5,078 nucleotides of DNA, taken from the NCBI GenBank assembly GCA_964400725.1, contig CAYNVS010000098.1, positions 1 through 5,078 of the forward strand, read 5' to 3'. The notes under the pieces were generated by a model that worked only from the letters and a program-made list of their open reading frames with translations, did not search any database and was not told the origin of the DNA. A program made the translations under genes and the position numbers. Of this stretch, positions 1 through 5,078 are shown piece by piece (positions within the stretch are counted from its first letter, which is position 1; every line of letters starts with the position of its first letter). Source of the DNA: CAYNVS01 sp964400725 (GTDB lineage: Bacteria; Myxococcota_A; SURF-8; CAYNVS01).

Positions 1-3000
1 TTGCGCAGTTCCTCTATTAAATTCTCGTCCGCCGCGATTTTAAAGAACGGCGGCAGATTGGCGTAAACCCGCGCCTCTTTGTGCAAATCTTTAAAGACGA
101 GGCTAACGCGGCTGCATTGGGCGTCGCTGGTGCACGAGCCCCGCAGCATGTCGCGTATTTTCTTCAACGTCTGCTCCTTCACGTCGCCGGGCAGCGATAT
201 GACGAGCTTGCGGCTGCTTTTCCGTCTTATGTTAGCCAGCGGTTCCATCTTTTCCGGGCGGAAAGTTATATCGGTTACGGTCGTCGTTTCCTCGTCCTCC
301 CCGCCCGCGATTTCCTTCTCTTCCACTTCCACGCTTCCGCTTATAAGCAGCGGCTCGTCGGTTTTCTCAATCGCTTCGAGGCAGCTCTCGTACGCCTTGC
401 CGAACAGCATGAACTTGACGCGATGGTCTTTCATGTCGATTATGCCGCGCGCGTAGCGCCCCTTGCCGCTCTTCGTCGGCCTGTCTTCAACGTTCAGCAA
501 AACGCCCGCGATTGTAACCTCGTCTCTCGATTCGTTCAGGGCGGCAATCATTGCCCCGTTGTGCGAAATTAGTTTCGGGAGTATGTCGCTGTAAGCGTCC
601 AACGGGTGCCCCGAAAGGTAGAAGCCCAGCGATTCCTTCTCGAATGTAAGCCTTTCCTTCTGCGTCCACGAAACGTCCGGATAAGTAATTTGCGCAATCG
701 CGGCGCCGTTCGCCACCGCGCTAGGCAGTTCGAACATGCTCTTTAAGCCGGCTTTAGCGTTCTTCTGTTTGTTCGCGCCGGCGTTAATCGCCTTTTCCAA
801 AACCGCAGCCATCGCCCCGCGAGCAACGCCCGAAAAATCGAACGCTCCGGCCTTAATAAGCGCTTCCAATGCGCCTTTGTTGACTTTGCGCAAATCGACC
901 CTCTCGCAAAACTCAAACAAATCTTTGAACTTGCCGCCCCTTTCGCGCTCCTCGATTATCGCGTCCATCGCGCCTTTGCCCGCGCCGCGGACAGCCGACA
1001 GTCCGAAGCGCACCGCCGCGCCTTCCGCGCTGAAAGTGGAGTAAGACGAATTGACGCACGGCGGAAGAATCGTCAGTCCCATATTAATGGCCGCCGCGAT
1101 GTCTTTGATGACCGTGTCGATGTTCTCGCTGTCCACGGTTAGAACGGCCGCCATGAACTCGGTGGGATAGTGCACCTTGAGCCACGCCGTTTGATACGAC
1201 AAAACGGCGTACGCCGCCGCGTGCGACTTGTTGAAACCGTAACCGGCAAACTTTTCGATCTTATCGAAGATTTCGCCCGCTTTCTCAGCGCTGATTCCCT
1301 TCTTTCCGGCTCCTTCGATGAACCCCGCCCGCATGAGCGTCATCTCTTCGGGTTTCTTTTTTCCCATGGCGCGGCGCAGAATGTCGGCCTGCCCCAGCGA
1401 GAAACCCGCCGCAGCGCTGGCAATCTGCATAACCTGCTCCTGATATACTATGATGCCGTAGGTTTCCTTCAATATCGGCTCGAACTCCGGCATGTCGTAT
1501 TCTATCGGCTCCAGCCCTGCCTTGCGTTTGGCAAGCGTAGGAATGAAAGACATCGGTCCGGGACGGTAAAGCGAAACGGCGGCGATTAAATCTTCCAAAC
1601 AGTCGCAATGTATGTCTCGAAGCATGCTTTTGAAACCGTCGGATTCCGACTGAAATACGTTGTCGGTGTCGCCTTTTACGTAGATGGAAAAGACTTTCGC
1701 GTCGTCGAAGCCGTAAAGCTCTTTGTCGCCGACCGGCAGCAGTCCTTCTTTCGCGCGGCGCTCGTTAATAAGCTCAAGCGCGGTTTGTATAATAGTCAGC
1801 GTCTTGAGGCCTAGAAGGTCGAATTTTACCAGTCCTACGTCGTCGATTACGTCTTTGGAGTACTGCACGACCCATTGCTTCTGGTCGCGGTCAATGAAAA
1901 CCGGCGCGAGGTTGTAAACCGTTTCGGGCGCTATGACCGTGCCGCCCGGATGCTTTCCCGTCTGGCGCGGGGCGCCTTCGAGCATTCGCGCGAAGTCGAT
2001 AATCTTCTTCGCGTCCGGGTCTTCGTCGTACTTCGCCTTGAACTTGGGCTCCTTGTCCAGCGCTATATCAAGCGCCGGCTTGCCCTTATACTGTTCCTTT
2101 TCTTCCGGCGTAAGATTGAACTTAGTCGGAATAAGCGACGCCAAAGAATCGGCGTATGAGGGAGTCTTGCCGACGACCTTAGCTACGTTGCGCACCGCGG
2201 CCCGCGCTTGAAGCGTTTGGAAGGTAACGACGCCGACGACGTTTTCCTTGCCGTATTTCCGCGAAACGTAATCTATCACTTCGTCTCGACGGTTGCTTGC
2301 GAAATCGACGTCGAAGTCGGGCATGGACACGCGGTCTTTGTTCAAAAAGCGCTCGAACAGCAGACTGTATTTGAGCGGGTCGGTGTTGGTGATTTTAAGC
2401 GCGTAGGCCACCAGCGAACCTGCGCCGGAGCCTCGCCCCGGGCCGACGAATATTCCGTTTTCCTTCGCCCAATTAATAAAATCCGCGACAATCAGGTAAT
2501 ACCCCGCGAACCCCATGCTGATAATAACCGACAACTCGTATTCGAGCCGCTGCCAATAATCCGAGTCGGGCAGATTGGAGGTTTTGTTTGCGAGTCTGTA
2601 ATTGAGCCCTTCGGTCGCTTTGCGGCGAAGATAACTTTCCTCGGTTTCGCCGTCTGGCGCCGGAAACTTAGGCAAAATGTGCTTGGGACGCAGAATTGAA
2701 AACCGCTCTATTTTTGAATCGACCTCAAGCGTGTTCGCTATCGCCCACGGCCACTCCGCAAACGCGGCGGCCATCTCGTCGGGCGTTTTAAAATAAATTT
2801 CGTCCGTGTCGGAATGAAAGCGGTCCTTGTCGTCGAGCGTCGTCTGCGCGGAGATGCAAAACATTATGTCCTGCGCGACCGCCTCATGCCGCTCAAGGTA
2901 ATGCGCGTCGCAAGTGGCGACGCACTTTATTCCCAACCTTTTCGACAGCTCTATAAGGCCGAAGTTCGCCTTTTCCTGATCCTTAAGGCCGTTTTTTTGC

Positions 3001-3512
3001 AATTCGAGATAGAAATCGTCGCCGAACAAATCCTTATAGAAGACGGCGGCGTCGTATGCGTCCTTGTCCCGGTTTTCGACTATCGCTCGCGGTATTTCGC
3101 CCGACAGGCAGGCCGACAGAGCTATTATTCCTTCGCAGTTCTCGGCGAGCTGCTTTTTCGTAACGCACGGCTCGTAATAAAATCCTTCGATGTTCGCCAG
3201 CGATACTAGTTTAACTATGTTTTCGTACCCCTTATAGTTCTTCGCCAGCAGGACGAGGTGTCTGTGGTCTGCGCGCTTTTTCTCCAACGGATCGGAAAGC
3301 GTTACGTAAGTCTCGACGCCAAGTATCGGCTTTATTTTGGCTTTTATGGCCTGCTTGTAGAAGTCCGCGAGCCCGAACATTACGCCGTGGTCGGTCAACG
3401 CCACCGACTTCATGCCGTATTTGGCCGTACGTTTCACAAGGTCGCCGACCTTAATAAGCCCGTCGAGAATGCTGTAATTAGAGTGAACGTGCAAATGAAC
3501 GAATTCCGCCAT
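1..3512 (-). CDS. dnaE: DNA polymerase III alpha subunit DnaE, 3' end cut by the window edge
   Basis: This is the catalytic subunit of the replicative DNA polymerase, which extends DNA at the replication fork in the cytoplasm. The frame is open for 1170 codons with no stop before the edge; E. coli DnaE has 1160 residues, so only a short tail should be missing. The N-terminal PHP domain (about 1-270) opens with HLHVHS and carries H8, H10, D17, H42, E67, H85, C135, D202 and H204. The palm carries GPGRGSGAGS (357-366) and the catalytic aspartates D401 and D403 in PDFDVDF, with D565 in LVKFDLLGL. YRPGP (649-653), YQEQVMQIA (690-698) and GYGFNKSHAAAYA (757-769) are the usual alpha-subunit signatures. 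An OB-fold lies at about 998-1065, followed by the C-terminal region that binds tau in E. coli. The start is firm: an in-frame TAA lies at 3542-3540, no other start codon lies between, and GGAGG precedes the ATG by 5 nt. Polymerase function is secure from the motifs; PHP nuclease activity is inference. Confidence 0.97.
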   Translation of the reverse strand, partial: MAEFVHLHVHSNYSILDGLIKVGDLVKRTAKYGMKSVALTDHGVMFGLADFYKQAIKAKIKPILGVETYVTLSDPLEKKRADHRHLVLLAKNYKGYENIVKLVSLANIEGFYYEPCVTKKQLAENCEGIIALSACLSGEIPRAIVENRDKDAYDAAVFYKDLFGDDFYLELQKNGLKDQEKANFGLIELSKRLGIKCVATCDAHYLERHEAVAQDIMFCISAQTTLDDKDRFHSDTDEIYFKTPDEMAAAFAEWPWAIANTLEVDSKIERFSILRPKHILPKFPAPDGETEESYLRRKATEGLNYRLANKTSNLPDSDYWQRLEYELSVIISMGFAGYYLIVADFINWAKENGIFVGPGRGSGAGSLVAYALKITNTDPLKYSLLFERFLNKDRVSMPDFDVDFASNRRDEVIDYVSRKYGKENVVGVVTFQTLQARAAVRNVAKVVGKTPSYADSLASLIPTKFNLTPEEKEQYKGKPALDIALDKEPKFKAKYDEDPDAKKIIDFARMLEGAPRQTGKHPGGTVIAPETVYNLAPVFIDRDQKQWVVQYSKDVIDDVGLVKFDLLGLKTLTIIQTALELINERRAKEGLLPVGDKELYGFDDAKVFSIYVKGDTDNVFQSESDGFKSMLRDIHCDCLEDLIAAVSLYRPGPMSFIPTLAKRKAGLEPIEYDMPEFEPILKETYGIIVYQEQVMQIASAAAGFSLGQADILRRAMGKKKPEEMTLMRAGFIEGAGKKGISAEKAGEIFDKIEKFAGYGFNKSHAAAYAVLSYQTAWLKVHYPTEFMAAVLTVDSENIDTVIKDIAAAINMGLTILPPCVNSSYSTFSAEGAAVRFGLSAVRGAGKGAMDAIIEERERGGKFKDLFEFCERVDLRKVNKGALEALIKAGAFDFSGVARGAMAAVLEKAINAGANKQKNAKAGLKSMFELPSAVANGAAIAQITYPDVSWTQKERLTFEKESLGFYLSGHPLDAYSDILPKLISHNGAMIAALNESRDEVTIAGVLLNVEDRPTKSGKGRYARGIIDMKDHRVKFMLFGKAYESCLEAIEKTDEPLLISGSVEVEEKEIAGGEDEETTTVTDITFRPEKMEPLANIRRKSSRKLVISLPGDVKEQTLKKIRDMLRGSCTSDAQCSRVSLVFKDLHKEARVYANLPPFFKIAADENLIEELR

Positions 3513-3517
3513 ATCTG

Positions 3518-3523
3518 CCTCCG
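3518..3523 (-). promoter_or_regulatory. Shine-Dalgarno site of dnaE
   Basis: The minus strand reads CGGAGG followed by five bases (CAGAT) and then the ATG. This near-perfect anti-16S match fixes the dnaE start. It contrasts with the YhaM-like gene, which has no comparable site. Confidence 0.85.
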
Positions 3524-3536
3524 TGTCTGGGCATGG

Positions 3537-3565
3537 ATGTTACCCGCAGGGCGAAATTCCATCAA
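3537..3565 (-). promoter_or_regulatory. candidate sigma-70-type promoter for dnaE
   Basis: On the minus strand TTGATG (3565-3560, four of six matches to TTGACA) is followed after exactly 17 bases by TAACAT (3542-3537, four of six matches to TATAAT). Transcription would begin near 3530, giving a short leader of roughly 18 bases that contains the GGAGG site. Spacing and position are good but each box is only moderately like consensus, so this is a prediction. If it is active, dnaE does not depend on read-through from the gene upstream. Confidence 0.4.
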
Positions 3566-3594
3566 GTCAAAATTAACGTAAGACTTAAAACGCG

Positions 3595-3609
3595 CCGGCT
3601 TTGCTCCGG
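3595..3609 (-). repeat. short CCGG inverted repeat in the dnaE upstream region
   Basis: On the minus strand CCGG (3609-3606) and CCGG (3598-3595) flank a seven-base loop. CGCGTTTT follows, giving a faint terminator-like look. The four-pair stem is too short for a confident terminator; it is recorded as part of the hairpin cluster between the two genes. Confidence 0.2.
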
Positions 3610-3638
3610 TGTTGCCATATTAACGGTCGGACGTCTTC

Positions 3639-3661
3639 GCCGCTTGACGAAATTAAGCGGC
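3639..3661. repeat. 7-bp inverted repeat in the dnaE upstream region
   Basis: The arms gccgctt (3639-3645) and aagcggc (3655-3661) are perfectly complementary around a nine-base centre. No T-run follows on either strand, so it is not a standard intrinsic terminator. It lies about 75 bp upstream of the candidate dnaE -35 box. It could be a protein-binding site, or a stem in a longer leader RNA if transcription reads through from upstream; neither is shown by the sequence. Confidence 0.45.
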
Positions 3662-3677
3662 AATTACAAATGGTTCC

Positions 3678-3695
3678 GACGGATGCGCGTCCGCC
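3678..3695 (-). repeat. 6-bp hairpin in the dnaE upstream region
   Basis: As minus-strand RNA, GGCGGA and UCCGUC pair around the loop CGCGCA, with five Watson-Crick pairs and one G-U pair. No U-run follows. It is one of several small stems in the 255-bp gap and is of unknown significance. Confidence 0.35.
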
Positions 3696-3728
3696 GCTCC
3701 GCTTTTCTTAAGTTTTCTTTGCTAGCCC

Positions 3729-3752
3729 AAATAATGGTTCTTGCGCAAACCA
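3729..3752 (-). terminator. weak terminator-like hairpin after the YhaM-like gene
   Basis: Beginning 16 bases after the TAG stop, the minus strand reads TGGTT, an eight-base loop (TGCGCAAG) and AACCA, followed by TTATTT. The five-pair stem is AT-containing and the T-run is interrupted, so termination would be partial at best. The position just after the stop is what makes the call plausible. The loop overlaps the 8-bp palindrome TTGCGCAA. Confidence 0.3.
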
Positions 3753-3767
3753 GAGTCGGGTCGGGGT

Positions 3768-4895
3768 CTAGTCCGATTTGTTCTTATCTCCGCCGAAGAG
3801 CTCTTTGGGCAGTTCCAGCCTGCTCGAAAGAGGTTTATCGAAACTTTTCCGCTCCGGCTGTCCGCCGGTTCTTCCGCTTTCCGGCAACGGTCTGGCCTGC
3901 TTCGCGCCGTCGCCGCCTTTAGCCGAAAATTTAGCCGCCTGCCTAGACCAATCGAAAAGATAACGCTCGTAAACCTTATTATATCCGCTCCAGCTCTCTT
4001 CGGGGCTTATCGTGGAGAATATCGAGGAAAAACTTTCTATTCTGGCGTCGAGGTCGTCCAAATGCGACAAAACCATCGCCTCCATGGTTTGCGGAGCCTT
4101 TATCGCGCCGAACTCCGCTACGCCGTGGTGGCTGGCAAGCATGTGCTTTAGCAGCATGGCGTAAAGCGGCGGAAACCCTTCCAACTTGTCTATAAGGTCT
4201 TGAAGCATCTCCATGCCGATGGCTATATGGCCGACCAGCCGTCCTTCCTCGGTGTAATCGTAAGATGCGACGCCCGAAAGTTCGCGGGTTTTGCCGACGT
4301 CGTGAAAGACGACCCCGGTAAGCAGCATTTCTTTGTTTATCGCGTCGGGGTAAAGCTCGCAGACGCTTACCGCCAACTTTGCGATTGAAAGGGTGTGATA
4401 CAGAAGCCCGCCTTTGTAAACGTGGTGAATCGCCTTGCCGCCGGGGCAGCTCATAAATTCGCGGATTAGCTCGTCTTCTTTAAAAAAGGCGCCTAGCAGC
4501 GCTCGCAAATGCGGGTCGGCAACGTGCTCGCGCAGTAGAGCCTTAAGCTCTTCGATCATTTTTTCGGGCTGAACCGGCGACAGCGGCACGAAATCCGCCA
4601 AATCCGCGTCCTTCGGCGCGACCCGTTGAAGCGAGCCGACGCTGAGCTGAAGCTGACCGTTATAAACCTTAGCCTCCGCGGAAACGCTAACGATGTCGCC
4701 GTTCTCGAATTTGCCGTAAACGGAGTCGGCGTTGTCCCATACTTTCGCGTCGATTGAGCCTGTCATATCGACAAGTTCGAGCGTAATGTATTTTTTTCCG
4801 GTTTTGCCGCTGTTGATTGATTTGGAGCGTACAAGGAACATCTCGTTGAAACGCAAACCGTCGTAAACGTCTTTCACGTAATACTGTTTTTTCAT
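3768..4895 (-). CDS. yhaM: OB-fold/HD-domain protein, YhaM-type 3'-5' exoribonuclease family
   Basis: This is a predicted cytoplasmic metal-dependent 3'-5' exonuclease acting on RNA, and in characterised relatives also on single-stranded DNA. The N-terminal OB-fold (about 12-92) has the family pattern of ITLELVDMTGSIDAKVWD (37-54) and would bind nucleic acid. The HD domain (about 150-315) shows H158 in the IHHVYKGGLLYHT block with H167, the H198-D199 pair in VVFHDVGKTREL, H223 in GHIAIG, H256-H257 in SHHG and the distal aspartates D280 and D281 in HLDDLDA. The ligand set therefore looks complete. B. subtilis YhaM has about 314 residues; this protein has 375 because of a polar Gly/Lys/Pro-rich tail from about 319. 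The ATG start is firm, since TAA lies directly in frame before it, yet there is no clear Shine-Dalgarno. dnaE follows 255 bp downstream on the same strand. Family assignment is strong; the substrate is inferred from the family. Confidence 0.88.
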   Translation of the reverse strand: MKKQYYVKDVYDGLRFNEMFLVRSKSINSGKTGKKYITLELVDMTGSIDAKVWDNADSVYGKFENGDIVSVSAEAKVYNGQLQLSVGSLQRVAPKDADLADFVPLSPVQPEKMIEELKALLREHVADPHLRALLGAFFKEDELIREFMSCPGGKAIHHVYKGGLLYHTLSIAKLAVSVCELYPDAINKEMLLTGVVFHDVGKTRELSGVASYDYTEEGRLVGHIAIGMEMLQDLIDKLEGFPPLYAMLLKHMLASHHGVAEFGAIKAPQTMEAMVLSHLDDLDARIESFSSIFSTISPEESWSGYNKVYERYLFDWSRQAAKFSAKGGDGAKQARPLPESGRTGGQPERKSFDKPLSSRLELPKELFGGDKNKSD

Positions 4896-4921
4896 TTATT
4901 TTAGCGCTTTCGACAAATTTT

Positions 4922-4927
4922 ATTGTA
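4922..4927 (-). promoter_or_regulatory. possible -10 box of the YhaM-like gene
   Basis: The minus strand reads TACAAT, five of six matches to TATAAT, 26 bases before the ATG. No good -35 box is found 16 to 18 bases upstream (TTACGG is the nearest). The spacer region instead holds the GC palindrome at 4930-4940. A second candidate, TAAAAT, lies only three bases before the ATG and would leave almost no leader. Confidence 0.25.
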
Positions 4928-4929
4928 AC

Positions 4930-4940
4930 GGCGCGGCGCC
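4930..4940. repeat. GC palindrome GGCGC-N-GCGCC beside a possible -10 box
   Basis: This is a perfect 11-base odd palindrome with five-base arms. It ends two bases before TACAAT on the minus strand, so it would sit inside a promoter spacer. An operator is possible, but a GC-rich palindrome of this length can also arise by chance. Confidence 0.3.
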
Positions 4941-4976
4941 CTCCCCGTAATCCGCGCGACCGCAATCATTTAAAAC

Positions 4977-4989
4977 AATTTTTAAAATT
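4977..4989. repeat. AT palindrome AATTTT-N-AAAATT
   Basis: This is a perfect 13-base odd palindrome in the AT-rich block, 37 bases upstream of the GC palindrome. It may be an UP-like or bendable element upstream of the YhaM-like gene. Low complexity makes chance symmetry likely. Confidence 0.25.
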
Positions 4990-5063
4990 CATCAAGCTAA
5001 TTGTAGAGTCGGCGGTCGATGGCCTGAGTTATCCCCAGTTTCGGAATAGGTAGGGATTACGCA

Positions 5064-5076
5064 TGAGGCAGCCTCA
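5064..5076. repeat. palindrome TGAGGC-N-GCCTCA at the right edge
   Basis: This is a perfect 13-base odd palindrome with six-base mixed-sequence arms, two bases from the window edge. It is the least likely of the three small palindromes to be chance. It could be an operator or the tip of a longer hairpin that continues outside the window. Confidence 0.35.
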
Positions 5077-5078
5077 AG

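Larger units (their letters stand above)
4896..5078. other. right-hand flank without a supported gene
   Basis: This 183-bp stretch upstream of the YhaM-like gene alternates an AT-rich block (about 4966-5005) with a GC-rich block (about 4930-4965). On the minus strand a frame is open from the edge for 28 codons to TGA at 4994-4992; it could be the end of an upstream gene, but its peptide is not recognisable. On the plus strand ATG at 5063 follows AGGGA by six bases and could begin a divergent gene, but only five codons are visible. I support neither as a gene. Promoter elements for the YhaM-like gene should lie here. Confidence 0.6.

Noticed and set aside
81..2699. Long open frames on the plus strand opposite dnaE
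   Set aside because: The minus-strand frame across the whole stretch is a continuous, motif-complete DnaE. The plus-strand frames give basic, low-similarity peptides without family motifs and are explained by the codon bias of dnaE.
3644..3672. Plus-strand promoter starting with TTGACG
   Set aside because: No acceptable -10 box lies 16 to 18 bases downstream, and there is no plus-strand gene for it to serve.
3533..4388. Plus-strand open frames across the intergenic gap and opposite the YhaM-like gene
   Set aside because: They overlap a well-supported HD-domain gene, lack ribosome-binding sites of note and show no recognisable motifs.
4687..4965. A 92-codon minus-strand frame overlapping the start of the YhaM-like gene
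   Set aside because: It is a frame-shifted shadow of the OB-fold coding region, very rich in Arg, and does not resemble any family known to me.
5029..5037. DnaA-box-like TTATCCCCA
   Set aside because: It differs from TTATCCACA at one base and stands alone; an origin needs a cluster of boxes, and no other is seen in the window.
4984..5078. Short matches to 16S rRNA on the minus strand (GGGGATAACT, then ATTAGCTTG, in the 16S order)
   Set aside because: The stretch between and around these matches does not follow 16S: the hairpin expected after GGGATAAC is missing and the flanking sequence diverges. A real or recently broken rRNA gene would match over much longer runs. A covariance-model scan of the extended flank would settle it.
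4992..5078. A 28-codon minus-strand frame entering from the right edge
   Set aside because: It may be the end of an upstream gene, but the visible peptide has no recognisable feature and an open run of this length is common by chance.

Overview
The window holds two minus-strand genes and the DNA around them. The right-hand gene (4895 to 3768, transcribed leftwards) encodes a 375-residue OB-fold plus HD-domain protein of the YhaM family of 3'-5' exoribonucleases. The left-hand gene (3512 to the left edge) encodes the replicative DNA polymerase III alpha subunit, DnaE. It is open for 1170 codons and runs off the window, probably only a short way before its stop. Long open frames on the plus strand across both genes are shadows produced by the codon usage of these two genes.

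The organism is a bacterium of roughly balanced base composition that uses DnaE (not PolC) type polymerase. The alpha subunit has the layout PHP, palm, fingers, helix-hairpin-helix, OB-fold and C-terminal domain. It keeps a complete set of PHP metal ligands, unlike enterobacterial alpha. The texture of both proteins recalls diderm lineages such as deltaproteobacteria or Elusimicrobia-like groups, but the phylum cannot be fixed from two genes and this is only an impression.

Layout from left to right: dnaE, 1 to 3512; a 255-bp intergenic region, 3513 to 3767, with a plausible dnaE promoter, a strong Shine-Dalgarno and several inverted repeats; the YhaM-like gene, 3768 to 4895; and a 183-bp right-hand flank, 4896 to 5078, with no supported gene, AT-rich and GC-rich blocks and three small odd palindromes. 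The two genes point the same way. The 255-bp gap, a weak terminator-like hairpin after the first gene and a promoter candidate before the second suggest that dnaE can be transcribed on its own, perhaps with some read-through from upstream.

Both products act on nucleic acids, one in chromosome replication and one in RNA (possibly also ssDNA) turnover, but nothing here shows that they work in one pathway. I see no mobile element, CRISPR array, tRNA or rRNA gene, and no convincing new multi-gene system. The points most worth a second look are the intact PHP site of DnaE, its atypical clamp-binding motif, the hairpin-rich leader region and the unexplained right-hand flank.
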